DNA from: Streptomyces aculeolatus | GTDB taxonomy: Bacteria > Actinomycetota > Actinomycetes > Streptomycetales > Streptomycetaceae | Length of the DNA: 64,000 nt | Assembly (NCBI RefSeq): GCF_020400605.1 | Contig: NZ_JAINRD010000007.1 | Location: forward strand, 1 to 64,000 | Reading direction: 5' to 3' | In this document: positions 1 to 8,861 of the stretch, one piece after another | How the letters are laid out: each line of letters starts with the position of its first letter | Numbering within the stretch: position 1 is the first letter of the stretch | Made by a program: the position numbers and the translations under genes | Notes under the pieces: model-generated | What the model was told of the DNA's origin: nothing | The model's database searches: none | What the model saw: only the letters and a program-made list of their open reading frames with translations

Positions 1-133
1 GCGGGGGGGCTGCCGCGGCGCCCCCCGCCGCCCCCGGCCCGCCCCGGGGGCGGCCCCGCCCCGGGGGGGGCGGCCCCGCTCCCGTGTGTGCCGGTACCGC
101 CGGCGGCCGATCCGGCGGCCGTCCCGGCGCGCG

Positions 134-1408
134 TCAACCCGGCATGCCGCGGACGGGTCCCACGGACGGGTGGTGCCGAACTGCGGCGGGCGCGTCGGCC
201 GGGCCGTGCACGCGGGGCGGCGGGCGCGGCGACCCGTGGCCGGGTACGCCGGGCGCGGCCGGCGCAAGCCCCGGCGCGGGCGGCGCGCCCCGGTCCGGTG
301 CGGGTGGCCAGACCGTACGGCCGGTCAGCCACGGGGGTGCCGGCGGCACGGCCCTGTCGCGGGTCTCGAACGCGCCGACGGCCGAGACGACCGCGGCGGT
401 CAGGAAGATGGCGGCGGCCAGCAGGGCGTAGCGGCGCAACTGCCGGTCCGTACGGCGCTCGCTGCGGTGGCGGGCGGCGCCCGGGGGCAGGGTGCGTATC
501 GGCTGTGCGGCGGCGAACCGCCGCAGCCGGGCGCGCAACTCCTCCGCCCGCTCGCGCGGCGGGAGCGCCCGCAGCTCCGGCACGGCGTCGGCCAGCGCCT
601 CGTGCGCGTGCGTGAGCCGCCCGGCAGCGGCCAGGGTGCTGGCCTGCAGCTCGGCGGCGGCCTCGGGCAGGTCGAGCCCGACGACGTCGTAGACGACGAC
701 GGCGCTGCGGTACGACTGCGGCAGCGCCCGCAGCGCGTCGAACAGCCGCCGGTCGTCCGCTTCCCCGCAGGTCTCCTCCCCGTGCGCCCCGTCCGCGCCC
801 GTCCGCCGCCCCCGCCGCCACCGGGCGCGCAGAAACTCCCAGGGCTCCTGCACGTACGCGAACGCCGCCGCCCGCACCCACCCCGGCGGGTCGCGGTCCG
901 AGGCCACCTCGGGCCACCGCTCCCACGCCAGGTGGAAGGCGTGCTCGACGGCCTCGCGGGTCAGGGCGTGGTCGCCGCTGAGCAGGTACGCGTGCCGGGT
1001 GACGTCGGCGGCGCACCGCTGGTACAGCGCGTCGTACGCGGCCTCCGCGGCGGCTGCGACGGCGTCGGCGCCGGCCACGGAGTCGCGCGCGGCGGCGGCC
1101 AGCCGGCCCGCGCGGTACGCCCTGCTCCCGTAGGCTGCGACGCGGTGCGCCCGGCCCCCGGCGGCCCGGTTCCGGGGTGTCCCGCCGGCCGGTCCCAGCC
1201 CGTACGCGCCGGCCAGGTCCCCGGACGGCCCCGCCCTCTGCCCGTACGCCCCGGCCCCCGGTCCGGCCCCGCCCACGACCGGGATCTCCTCGGTGTCGTC
1301 CAGGTCGGGAGACCGCCCCCGGCCGCGCCGCCTGCGGCGCCTCTCGCGTGGCCCGAGCGGCACCGGCGGCCCGGGCGGCCCGGGCGGCGGCGATATGTCA
1401 GGGTCCAT
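134..1408 (-). CDS. Membrane-anchored sigma-70-like (ECF-type) protein
   Basis: 424 residues, start ATG at 1408. The first ~100 residues are Pro/Gly/Arg-rich. Residues ~120-200 resemble sigma region 2 (ALTREAVEHAFHLAWERW, then a Trp-rich helix). A region-4-like segment follows (LFDALRALPQSYRSAVVVYD, then an Ala-rich helix-turn-helix). Near residue 330 there is one hydrophobic helix (YALLAAAIFLTAAVVSAVGA) and then a Pro-rich tail, so the C terminus probably lies outside the membrane. Sigma factors with C-terminal membrane segments are known, the extension often acting as a built-in regulator. Promoter recognition by this protein is an inference, because the HTH is degenerate. It is transcribed divergently from the DUF6350 gene, 67 bp away. 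Confidence 0.7.
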   Translation of the reverse strand: MDPDISPPPGPPGPPVPLGPRERRRRRRGRGRSPDLDDTEEIPVVGGAGPGAGAYGQRAGPSGDLAGAYGLGPAGGTPRNRAAGGRAHRVAAYGSRAYRAGRLAAAARDSVAGADAVAAAAEAAYDALYQRCAADVTRHAYLLSGDHALTREAVEHAFHLAWERWPEVASDRDPPGWVRAAAFAYVQEPWEFLRARWRRGRRTGADGAHGEETCGEADDRRLFDALRALPQSYRSAVVVYDVVGLDLPEAAAELQASTLAAAGRLTHAHEALADAVPELRALPPRERAEELRARLRRFAAAQPIRTLPPGAARHRSERRTDRQLRRYALLAAAIFLTAAVVSAVGAFETRDRAVPPAPPWLTGRTVWPPAPDRGAPPAPGLAPAAPGVPGHGSPRPPPRVHGPADAPAAVRHHPSVGPVRGMPG

Positions 1409-1475
1409 AGCACCATCGTGGACAACACGACGGACAAACGCGCGTTACCAGGGCGAAACGGGTGTATTTGGCAGC

Positions 1476-2912
1476 ATGGCGGCCGTGAGCCAATTGACCG
1501 ACCTCGCCCCGTCGTTCTCCCCCCGGCGCCAGGCCCAGGGCGCCCGCAGCGCCGCCGTCGTCACCGCGCTGGCGAGCGGGTTCCTCGCCGCCGGCCTCGG
1601 CCTCGGCCTCCTCGCCGTGCTCGTGCTGCTGCTGTGGATCACGTCCCCGTACCCCGACAGCGGCCCGGGCGGCGCCCTGCACGTCGTCGCCGACCTGTGG
1701 CTTCTCGCCCACGGCGCCGATCTCGTACGCACCGGGACCCGCACCGGCACCCCCGCCCCCGTCGGGCTCACGCCGCTGCTGCTCACGGTGGTGCCGGTGT
1801 TCCTGCTGCACCGCGGCGCGCGCGACGCGCTCACCCCGCAGGACGGCCGGCCGCAGCTCGCGCCGCTCGCCACCGGCGCCTGGGTGGCCTGCGGCTACCT
1901 CGCCGTCGCCGCCGGAGTCACCGGGTACGCGCTCGCCGGGCCGCTGCACGCCGCGCCGCTCAGCACCGCGGTCGTGGTGCCGCTGACCGTCGCCGCGGCC
2001 ACCGCCGCCGGGGTGTGGTCCGCGGCCGGGACGCCCGCCGTGCTGCTGCCGCGCCGCTGGCACCCCGCGGCGGCCGACGCCCGCGCCGGGGCGGCCCCCC
2101 GCGCCGAGGCCGCAGCGCGGGCCGGCGCGGCGGGGGTCGTCGCGCTGCTCGGCGGCGGCGCGCTGCTGTGCGCGGTCGCCCTGGTCGCGCACGCCGCCGT
2201 GGCGCAGGAGCACTTCCTCTCGCTGTCCACGACGGTCTCCGGCCGGCTCGGCGTCTTCCTCCTCGCCCTCGCGCTGCTGCCGAACGCCGCGATGTGGGCG
2301 GCGGCGTACGGGCTGGGGCCCGGCTTCGCCGTCGGGGCCGGCAGCACCGTGACGCCGCTGGCCGCCGCCGACTACCCCGTGCAGCCCGTCTTCCCGCTGC
2401 TCGCCGCGGTGCCGGGGGAGGGGCCCGGCGGGCCGCTCACCTGGGCCGCCGCGGCGGTGCCGGTGGCGGCGGGGATCGTCGTCGGCGCCTTCGCGGGGCG
2501 GGCCGCCGCGCCGGTGGCGGGGGAGCGGGAGCCGAGCTGGCGGTGGTGGCCCACGGTGGGGGTGACGGCGCTGGCCGCGCTCGTCTGCGGTGCGGGCACG
2601 GCGGCGGTGGCGTGGCTCGCCGGCGGGCCGCTCGGCACGGAGACGCTGGCGGACTTCGGCCCGGTGTGGTGGCAGGCCGGCGGTGCGGCGGCGGTGTGGA
2701 CCGCGGTCGTCGGGGTGCCGGTGGCGCTCGTGGTACGGGCCGTCCGGCTGCGCGGCGCGGCGCCGCTGCCGGCGGCGGTGCCGGTCTCGGTGGCGGCGCC
2801 CCGCGGGCGGGTCCGGGCGCGCCGGTGGACGTGGGGGCGGCAGGGCTGGCCGCTGTGGGAGCCGCGCTCGCGGCTGGCGGATGAGTGGGAGGAGGAGCCG
2901 GGCGCCGACTGA
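1476..2912 (+). CDS. DUF6350-family polytopic membrane protein
   Basis: 478 residues from ATG 1476; GTG 1485 is the nearest alternative. The open frame extends further upstream, but that part is low-complexity and antisense to the neighbouring gene. The protein has about ten hydrophobic helices, the first at residues ~25-50, with Ala/Leu/Val-rich segments separated by Arg-rich loops. It ends in a charged tail (DEWEEEPGAD). Proteins of this family sit just upstream of purN in many streptomycetes, and some databases name them after the cell-division membrane protein PerM. No catalytic motif is visible. An 18-bp hairpin follows the gene. Confidence 0.8.
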   Translation: MAAVSQLTDLAPSFSPRRQAQGARSAAVVTALASGFLAAGLGLGLLAVLVLLLWITSPYPDSGPGGALHVVADLWLLAHGADLVRTGTRTGTPAPVGLTPLLLTVVPVFLLHRGARDALTPQDGRPQLAPLATGAWVACGYLAVAAGVTGYALAGPLHAAPLSTAVVVPLTVAAATAAGVWSAAGTPAVLLPRRWHPAAADARAGAAPRAEAAARAGAAGVVALLGGGALLCAVALVAHAAVAQEHFLSLSTTVSGRLGVFLLALALLPNAAMWAAAYGLGPGFAVGAGSTVTPLAAADYPVQPVFPLLAAVPGEGPGGPLTWAAAAVPVAAGIVVGAFAGRAAAPVAGEREPSWRWWPTVGVTALAALVCGAGTAAVAWLAGGPLGTETLADFGPVWWQAGGAAAVWTAVVGVPVALVVRAVRLRGAAPLPAAVPVSVAAPRGRVRARRWTWGRQGWPLWEPRSRLADEWEEEPGAD

Positions 2913-2947
2913 CGGCACGGGAACCGGACGGGACCCGCCGTACGCAC

Positions 2948-2987
2948 CGTGCCCGGGTGCCCCGCCGGAGCGGGGCACCCGGGCACG
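2948..2987. terminator. Bidirectional hairpin terminator
   Basis: Perfect 18-bp stem (2948-2965 with 2970-2987) closed by a 4-base loop. It lies between two convergent genes and so can serve both. No U-tract follows, as is common in Streptomyces. Confidence 0.75.
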
Positions 2988-3015
2988 TACCGGCTGCTGT
3001 GCGGTGCGCGCGCCG

Positions 3016-4215
3016 TCAGTCGCGCTCGAAGAACGTCCTCAGGGGCTTGGGCAGTTCGTTGCTGCAGTGTTCCTTCGACGCCTCGGTGAGCGCGTCGCTG
3101 CGGCAGTTGAAGTAGTCCCGGTAGGCGATCTGCACCGAGAACCCGATGAGCACGATGGACAGCGTGATGCCCGCCGTCACGATGCCGATGATCGCCGCCG
3201 TCATGTGCGGGCGGCCGCCCTTCGCCTGCCGCTGGACGGGCTGGCCGAAGGCGTCGGTGCCGCCGTTGCCGCCGCCCGCACCGTTGCCCGGGGCGTTGCC
3301 GCGGCCGTTGCCGGCCGCGGCGCCGCCCGGCGCCCGGGACTTGCCGCGGAGCGCCTCGATGCCCCAGTACAGGGCGAGCGCGCCGAGGAGCAGCGCCAGC
3401 GGCCACCAGTTGAACAGGGCGAAGAAGAAGCCCCACATGCCGGCGAGCAGCGCGTAGCGCGAGCGGCGCTGCACCGGGTCGGTCGGGTCCCAGCGCAGGT
3501 TGCCGCCCGGCCCCTCGCCGTTGCCGCGGCCGTTGTCCCGGCCGTTGTCGCGATCCGGTCCCGGCCCGTCGCCGGAGCCCCCGGGGCCCTGCGGGCCGCC
3601 GGGCCCGCCGGGGCCCGGCTGGCCGGGGTCCCCGCCGCCCCAGCTGCCGTGCCCGGGGGGCGGCTGGTGGCTGCTCCACTGGTTGCCCCACGGGGGCGGC
3701 TGGTCCTGGCCGCCGTTCTGCCCGTTGCCCTGGCCGCCCTGCCCGTTGTCCTGACCGCCCTGCCCGTTGCCCTGGCCGCCGTCCTGCTGCCCGCCCTGCC
3801 CGCCGCCGTCACCGGGCGAGCCCTGCGGTCCCTGCGGCGGAGGACCCTGCGGCGGCGCGTCCTGCGGCACCTGCCCGTAGGGCCCGCCCTGTCCGTACGG
3901 CCCGCCCGGCGGCGGGGCGCCGTAGGGTCCGGGCCCGTGCGGCGGCGCACCCTGCGGCTGCCCCGGCCCGGCGGGCCCGGTCGGCGCGGCCGGGCCGCCG
4001 GATCCGCCCGGCGCCTCCTGCCCGCCGCCCTCCGGCGGCGGCGCCGGCGCCTCGGCGTCCGACGGCGGCCGTGAGTCGCGGTACGCGACGCCGCCCTGTC
4101 CGGGCACGAGCACGTCCCGGGGCGCGCCAAACCACCCACTGGACTGCGAGGGACCCCCGGCCGATGCGGGGACGGGGCGTCGGAGGGCCGCGCTGCGGCG
4201 TCGGTCCGGCTGCAT
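3016..4215 (-). CDS. Pro/Gly/Gln-rich integral membrane protein, unknown function
   Basis: 399 residues. Residues ~40-235 are low complexity: Pro/Gly-rich first, then a Gln/Gly/Asn tract with repeated NGQGG units. The C-terminal third is a conserved-looking domain with three hydrophobic helices: YALLAGMWGFFFALFNWWPL, the adjacent LALLLGALALYWG, and AAIIGIVTAGITLSIVLIGF. It ends in a short Cys-containing tail (FNCRSDALTEASKEHCSNEL), probably extracytoplasmic with a disulfide. The start is uncertain because no good ribosome-binding site precedes ATG 4215. It is transcribed divergently from purN; no known function is recognised. Confidence 0.7.
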   Translation of the reverse strand: MQPDRRRSAALRRPVPASAGGPSQSSGWFGAPRDVLVPGQGGVAYRDSRPPSDAEAPAPPPEGGGQEAPGGSGGPAAPTGPAGPGQPQGAPPHGPGPYGAPPPGGPYGQGGPYGQVPQDAPPQGPPPQGPQGSPGDGGGQGGQQDGGQGNGQGGQDNGQGGQGNGQNGGQDQPPPWGNQWSSHQPPPGHGSWGGGDPGQPGPGGPGGPQGPGGSGDGPGPDRDNGRDNGRGNGEGPGGNLRWDPTDPVQRRSRYALLAGMWGFFFALFNWWPLALLLGALALYWGIEALRGKSRAPGGAAAGNGRGNAPGNGAGGGNGGTDAFGQPVQRQAKGGRPHMTAAIIGIVTAGITLSIVLIGFSVQIAYRDYFNCRSDALTEASKEHCSNELPKPLRTFFERD

Positions 4216-4439
4216 CTGGACGGCGTCGTCTCCTCAGGTCGTCTGCCCGCGCGGCCGGGGCGCGTACGCGGGCGCGCGTAACTGCTACCGGAGACGCTAC
4301 CCCGCCCGGCCTGGCGCGGCCCCGCCAGGGGACGCCCGGTATGGTGGCAGACGTCCGCCGCCCCTCCCCGGGACCCCTGGCACCCCAGGATCCCGCGGCC
4401 CGTACGGACACACAATCGCCCGCCGAAGAGAGATCCCCC

Positions 4440-5087
4440 GTGCCTCCGCATGCGCCCGCCCGCCTCGTCGTGCTCGTCTCCGGCTCCGGTACGAACCTTC
4501 AGGCCCTGCTCGACGCCGTCGCCGAGCAGGGAGCGGACGCCTACGGTGCCGAGGTCGTCGCGGTCGGCGCCGACCGCACCGCCGAGGCCGGCGCCGCCGG
4601 GCTGCTGCGCGCGGAGCGTGCCGGGCTGCCGACGTTCGTCTGCCGGGTCCCGGACTTCGCCACCCGCGCCGAGTGGGACCGGGCGCTGACCGAGGCCACG
4701 GCCGCGTACGAGCCGGACCTCGTGGTCTCGGCCGGGTTCATGAAGATCGTGGGGAAGGAGTTCCTGGCCCGCTTCGGCGGCCGGTTCGTCAACACCCACC
4801 CCGCGCTGCTCCCCAGCTTCCCCGGCGCCCACGCCGTACGCGACGCGCTCGCGCACGGCGTGGCGGTCACCGGGTGCACCGTCCACTTCGTCGACGAAGG
4901 CGTCGACACCGGCCCGATCATCGCGCAGGGCGCGGTGGAGGTCCGCGAGGAGGACCACCGGGACGGGGGCGAGGCGCTGCACGAGCGCATCAAGGCAGTC
5001 GAACGGCGGCTGCTCGTCGAGGTAGTGGGCCGGCTGGCCCGGGACGGGTACCGCGTCGAGGATCGAAAGGTTCGGTTCGGTGAGTAA
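4440..5087 (+). CDS. purN: Phosphoribosylglycinamide formyltransferase
   Basis: PurN transfers the formyl group of 10-formyl-THF to GAR, the third step of purine synthesis. GTG 4440 is preferred because a GAAGAGAG ribosome-binding site precedes it and it gives 215 residues, the usual length. The phosphate-binding loop [10 protein letters not shown] is at residues 14-23. The expected catalytic residues are Asn118 and His120 ([10 protein letters not shown]) and Asp156 (VDTGPI). The stop lies 8 nt inside the start of purH, so the two genes are translationally coupled. The longer upstream reading frame is not conserved-looking and is rejected. Confidence 0.96.
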   Translation: MPPHAPARLVVLVSGSGTNLQALLDAVAEQGADAYGAEVVAVGADRTAEAGAAGLLRAERAGLPTFVCRVPDFATRAEWDRALTEATAAYEPDLVVSAGFMKIVGKEFLARFGGRFVNTHPALLPSFPGAHAVRDALAHGVAVTGCTVHFVDEGVDTGPIIAQGAVEVREEDHRDGGEALHERIKAVERRLLVEVVGRLARDGYRVEDRKVRFGE

Positions 5088-6675
5088 TTCAGGGTCCCCG
5101 AGCACCACAGCGTCCGCCGCCGCCGGCGCGCGCCGGCCGGTACGCCGCGCGCTGATCAGCGTCTACGACAAGACGGGCCTGGAGGAGCTGGCCCGCGGGC
5201 TGCACGAGGCGGGGGTCGCGCTCGTCTCCACCGGCTCGACGGCCGCGCGCATCGCCGCCGCCGGAGTGCCGGTGACGAAGGTCGAGGAGCTGACCGGCTT
5301 CCCCGAGTGCCTGGACGGCCGGGTCAAGACCCTGCACCCGCGGGTGCACGCCGGGCTCCTCGCCGACCTGCGCCTCGACGACCACCGGCGCCAGCTCGCG
5401 GAGTTGGGCGTCGAGCCGTTCGAGCTGCTGGTGAGCAACCTCTACCCGTTCGCCGAGACCGTCGCCTCCGGCGCCTCGCCCGACGAGTGCGTGGAGCAGA
5501 TCGACATCGGCGGCCCGTCGATGGTTCGCGGCGCGGCGAAGAACCACCCGTCGGTCGCGGTCGTCGTCAACCCGGCGCGCTACGACGAGGTACTCAAGGC
5601 CGTCGCGGACGGCGGCTTCGACCTGGCGCAGCGCAAGCGGCTCGCGGCGGAGGCGTTCCAGCACACGGCGGCGTACGACGTGGCCGTGGCCAACTGGTTC
5701 GCCGAGGACTACGCGCCGGCCGACGACGGCCCGCAGGACTTCGTCGGCGCCGCCTACACCCGCCTGAACCCCCTGCGCTACGGCGAGAACCCGCACCAGG
5801 CCGCGGCCCTCTACACCGACGGCTCCGGCACCGGCCTGCCCGGCGCCGAGCAGCTGCACGGCAAGGAGATGTCGTACAACAACTACGTCGACACCGAGGC
5901 CGCCCGGCGCGCCGCGTACGACCACGAGCGGCCCTGCGTCGCCATCATCAAGCACGCCAACCCCTGCGGCATCGCCGTCGCCGACGACGTCGCCGAGGCG
6001 CACCGCAAGGCGCACGCCTGCGACCCCGTGTCCGCGTACGGCGGCGTGATCGCCGTCAACCGGCCGGTGTCGAAGGAGCTGGCCGAGCAGGTCGCGGAGA
6101 TCTTCACCGAGGTCATCGTGGCGCCGGAGTACGAGGACGGGGCGCTGGAGGCGCTGACGCGGAAGAAGAACATCCGCATCCTGCGCAGCGCCGGAGCGCC
6201 GCGGCAGGTGCGGGAGTTCCGGCCGATCGACGGCGGGCTGCTGGTGCAGGAGCGGGACGTCTTCCAGGCCGCGGGCGACGACCCGGCCGGCTGGACGCTG
6301 GCCGCGGGCGCCGGTCTGGACGCGGCGGGCCTCGCGGACCTGGCGTTCGCCTGGCGGGCGTGCCGCGCGGTGAAGTCCAACGCCATCCTGCTCGCCGAGG
6401 ACGGCGCCACCGTCGGCGTCGGCATGGGCCAGGTCAACCGCGTCGACTCGGCGAAGCTCGCCGTGCAGCGCGCGGGCGCGGAGCGCGCGGCCGGGGCGTA
6501 CGCCGCCTCGGACGCCTTCTTCCCGTTCCCCGACGGCCTCGAGGTCCTGCTCGACGCCGGGGTGCGGGCCGTGGTGCAGCCCGGCGGGTCGATCCGCGAC
6601 GAGCAGGTGGTCGAGGCCGCGCAGAAGGCGGGCGTGACCATGTACCTCACGGGCGCACGGCACTTCTACCACTGA
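5080..6675 (+). CDS. purH: Bifunctional AICAR transformylase / IMP cyclohydrolase
   Basis: PurH carries out the last two steps of IMP synthesis: formylation of AICAR, then ring closure. 531 residues from GTG 5080. The N-terminal MGS-like cyclohydrolase domain shows [10 protein letters not shown], the DGRVKTLHP loop, SNLYPF and the [14 protein letters not shown] motif. The transformylase domain has RYGENPHQ, the catalytic [11 protein letters not shown] segment, and [20 protein letters not shown] near the end. Its substrate AICAR (ZMP) is the precursor of ZTP, the ligand of the riboswitch found upstream of glyA near 35.1 kb. The start overlaps purN by 8 nt. Confidence 0.97.
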   Translation: MSNSGSPSTTASAAAGARRPVRRALISVYDKTGLEELARGLHEAGVALVSTGSTAARIAAAGVPVTKVEELTGFPECLDGRVKTLHPRVHAGLLADLRLDDHRRQLAELGVEPFELLVSNLYPFAETVASGASPDECVEQIDIGGPSMVRGAAKNHPSVAVVVNPARYDEVLKAVADGGFDLAQRKRLAAEAFQHTAAYDVAVANWFAEDYAPADDGPQDFVGAAYTRLNPLRYGENPHQAAALYTDGSGTGLPGAEQLHGKEMSYNNYVDTEAARRAAYDHERPCVAIIKHANPCGIAVADDVAEAHRKAHACDPVSAYGGVIAVNRPVSKELAEQVAEIFTEVIVAPEYEDGALEALTRKKNIRILRSAGAPRQVREFRPIDGGLLVQERDVFQAAGDDPAGWTLAAGAGLDAAGLADLAFAWRACRAVKSNAILLAEDGATVGVGMGQVNRVDSAKLAVQRAGAERAAGAYAASDAFFPFPDGLEVLLDAGVRAVVQPGGSIRDEQVVEAAQKAGVTMYLTGARHFYH

Positions 6676-6691
6676 CGCCCGGCCGCACTTG

Positions 6692-6729
6692 CGAACGGAG
6701 CCCCGCCTGCGCCGGCGGGGCTCCGTTCG
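6692..6729. terminator. Strong bidirectional terminator after purH
   Basis: Perfect 16-bp stem (6692-6707 with 6714-6729) and 6-base loop between the convergent purH and the small membrane-protein gene. Confidence 0.85.
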
Positions 6730-6759
6730 TCTGCGTTCGTCTGCGCAACGACTGTCACG

Positions 6760-7341
6760 TCACTGCTTGGGGCGTGAGAACCAGCGTCCGGAGTCGCGCT
6801 TCGCGAGCATGACGATCGAGATGATGCCGAGGGTGACCCAGATGAGGCCCAGCGGGATCGTCAGCACACCGAAGAGGATGAGGAAGCTCAGCCACACGAT
6901 GCTGCCGGCGCGCACGCCGCCCGCGCCCTTGCCGAACATCGACGCCAGGGCGATGCCCAGGAGCGCGTGCACGAGCAGGACGCCGAGTGCGACGGCCACG
7001 GCCTCGGCGGAGATGTCGAGGCCGGAGCCGTCCTGGAAGCCTTCCTCGAAGTCTTCCTTCGCCGCCGCGATGCCGATGAGCAGCAGCGTGGAGAGCAGGG
7101 CCTGGAGCCCGCCGGTGATGAACATCATGACGCGGGCGGCCGTCGTCTTGCCCGGGATGCTCGTCGGGTACCCGGTGTCGCCGTACGGGCCGGGGCCGCC
7201 CGGGTACGCCGGGTACTGCTGGCCGCCGGCGGGGTACTGCGGGTAGCCGTAGGGCTGTTGCTGCTGCTGGGCAGGCTGCTGCTGCGCCTGCTGCTGGCCC
7301 TGGGGCCCGCCGTAGGGGTTGTTCTGGTCGGGGAGGCTCAC
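6760..7341 (-). CDS. Small membrane protein with Gln/Pro/Tyr-rich N terminus
   Basis: 193 residues from GTG 7341, chosen because AAGAAGG lies at proper distance upstream and translation then begins MSLPDQNNPYGG. Residues 1-60 form a Q-rich and PxYP-rich cytoplasmic tail. The rest has about four hydrophobic helices: one around MMFITGGLQALLSTLLLIG, one after an acidic loop (EDFEEGFQDGSG), and a C-terminal pair ending in LAKRDSGRW. The layout resembles the DUF4190-like tail-plus-membrane proteins common in actinomycetes, but no family can be named securely. It is convergent with purH and divergent from folD. Confidence 0.75.
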   Translation of the reverse strand: MSLPDQNNPYGGPQGQQQAQQQPAQQQQQPYGYPQYPAGGQQYPAYPGGPGPYGDTGYPTSIPGKTTAARVMMFITGGLQALLSTLLLIGIAAAKEDFEEGFQDGSGLDISAEAVAVALGVLLVHALLGIALASMFGKGAGGVRAGSIVWLSFLILFGVLTIPLGLIWVTLGIISIVMLAKRDSGRWFSRPKQ

Positions 7342-7453
7342 GGTGCCCTTCTTCCGCGGTTTCGGACGTAACTGACACACTGACCTGGTCCGAGGACCGC
7401 TGTCCAGACCGGCTGATTGGTCTGTTACCCGCAGCATCGGGGAGGATGGGCCC

Positions 7454-8362
7454 ATGACCGCCCAGATTCTCGACGGCAGGGCCACCGCGGCCGCGATCAA
7501 GTCCGAGCTTGCCACGCGCGTGCAGGCGCTCAAGGGCCGGGGGGTCACGCCCGGCCTCGGCACACTCCTGGTCGGCGACGACCCGGGCAGCCAGAAGTAC
7601 GTCGCGGGCAAGCACCGCGACTGCGCCGAGATCGGCATCGCCTCGATCCAGCGCGAGCTGCCCGCGACGGCCACGCAGGAGCAGATCGAGACGGTCGTCC
7701 GCGAGCTGAACGACGACCCGGCCTGCACCGGCTACATCGTGCAGCTGCCGCTGCCGCGCGACATCGACGAGAACCGGGTGCTGGAGCTGATCGACCCGGC
7801 CAAGGACGCCGACGGGCTGCACCCGACGAACCTCGGCCGCCTCGTGCTCAACGAGCCGGCCCCGCTGCCCTGCACCCCCAACGGCGTCATCCGGCTGCTG
7901 CGCCGGTTCGGGGTGGAGCTGAACGGGGCGCACGTCGTGGTCGTCGGCCGCGGCGTCACCATCGGGCGGTCGCTGCCGCTGCTGCTGACCCGCAAGTCCG
8001 AGAACGCCACGGTCACCCAGTGCCACACCGGCACCCGCGACCTCGCCGCCCACCTGCGGCAGGCCGACATCGTCGTGGCCGCGGCCGGCTCGCCGCACCT
8101 GATCAAGCCGGCGGACATCAGGCCCGGCGCGGCCGTGCTCGACGTCGGCGTGAGCCGCGACGAGCACGGCAAGATCGTCGGGGACGTGCACCCGGGCGTC
8201 GCGGACGTCGCGGGCTGGCTGTCGCCCAACCCCGGCGGGGTGGGGCCGATGACGCGGGCGATGCTGCTGGTCAACGTCGTGGAGGCGGCGGAGGCCGCAA
8301 CCGGGGCGGGGGCCGCCGCCGGTACGTCCGGGACGGGCAGCGCCGCGCCGGCGGCGCCGTGA
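7454..8362 (+). CDS. folD: Methylenetetrahydrofolate dehydrogenase / cyclohydrolase
   Basis: FolD interconverts 5,10-methylene-THF and 10-formyl-THF, the formyl donor for PurN and PurH. 302 residues from ATG 7454, preceded by GGGGAGGA. Catalytic Tyr49 and Lys53 lie in [12 protein letters not shown]. Other family signatures are [13 protein letters not shown], the DADGLHPTN loop, [11 protein letters not shown], the NADP-binding [12 protein letters not shown], and the end segment [13 protein letters not shown]. An Ala/Gly-rich tail of ~20 residues is dispensable-looking. The stop overlaps the next start (TGATG). Confidence 0.97.
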   Translation: MTAQILDGRATAAAIKSELATRVQALKGRGVTPGLGTLLVGDDPGSQKYVAGKHRDCAEIGIASIQRELPATATQEQIETVVRELNDDPACTGYIVQLPLPRDIDENRVLELIDPAKDADGLHPTNLGRLVLNEPAPLPCTPNGVIRLLRRFGVELNGAHVVVVGRGVTIGRSLPLLLTRKSENATVTQCHTGTRDLAAHLRQADIVVAAAGSPHLIKPADIRPGAAVLDVGVSRDEHGKIVGDVHPGVADVAGWLSPNPGGVGPMTRAMLLVNVVEAAEAATGAGAAAGTSGTGSAAPAAP

Positions 8363-8745
8363 TGGCCCGCCGCACGGCGTTCCCGACCCGCGGCACGGTA
8401 CGCCCCGAGGGCGGCGGCCGGGCGGCGTCCGGCCAGGCCCCGCCGCCGGTGCGGCAGTGGCCGATACTCCTGGTGCTGGCGATAGCGGCGGCCGGGCTGA
8501 TCACGGTGGCCGCGGGCCCGTTCCGCGAGGGCAGCCTCGTCCTCGGCGGGGCGCTGCTCGTCGGCGGTGTGCTGCGCTGGGTGGTGCCGGAGGTGGGCAT
8601 GCTGGCGGTGCGGTCCCGGTTCACGGACATCATGACGTTCGGGGTGCTGGGTCTGGCCATCGTGCTGCTGGCGCTGGTCGCCATGCCGGACCCGTGGCTG
8701 GAACTGCCGTTCGTGGAGGACGCGGTCCACTTCTCCGTACGCTGA
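8362..8745 (+). CDS. DUF3017 membrane protein
   Basis: 127 residues from ATG 8362, which overlaps the folD stop, so the pair is translationally coupled. After a basic, Pro-containing N terminus there are three hydrophobic helices: WPILLVLAIAAAGLITVAAG, a second around SLVLGGALLVGGVLRWVVP, and TFGVLGLAIVLLALVAM. This matches the small DUF3017 proteins that directly follow folD in streptomycetes. No function is known; conserved linkage to folD is the only clue. Confidence 0.85.
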   Translation: MARRTAFPTRGTVRPEGGGRAASGQAPPPVRQWPILLVLAIAAAGLITVAAGPFREGSLVLGGALLVGGVLRWVVPEVGMLAVRSRFTDIMTFGVLGLAIVLLALVAMPDPWLELPFVEDAVHFSVR

Positions 8746-8861
8746 CGGGCGCGCGGCCCGCGGGGGCGGGACCGTACCCGGGATCTCCACGTCCGTGCTG
8801 GCAGATGCGATGCTGGAGCGGGAGCGCGTCAGGGGGACCAAGGGGGAACAAGGGAGTAGCG

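Noticed and set aside
1..133. Possible terminator or gene end at the left edge
   Set aside because: The G/C-only runs can pair in many ways and no coding frame or unique hairpin can be supported.
86..2884. A 932-codon plus-strand frame with Arg/Pro-rich product
   Set aside because: Overlaps the sigma-like gene on the other strand and the DUF6350 gene in another frame; composition is typical of GC-driven noise.
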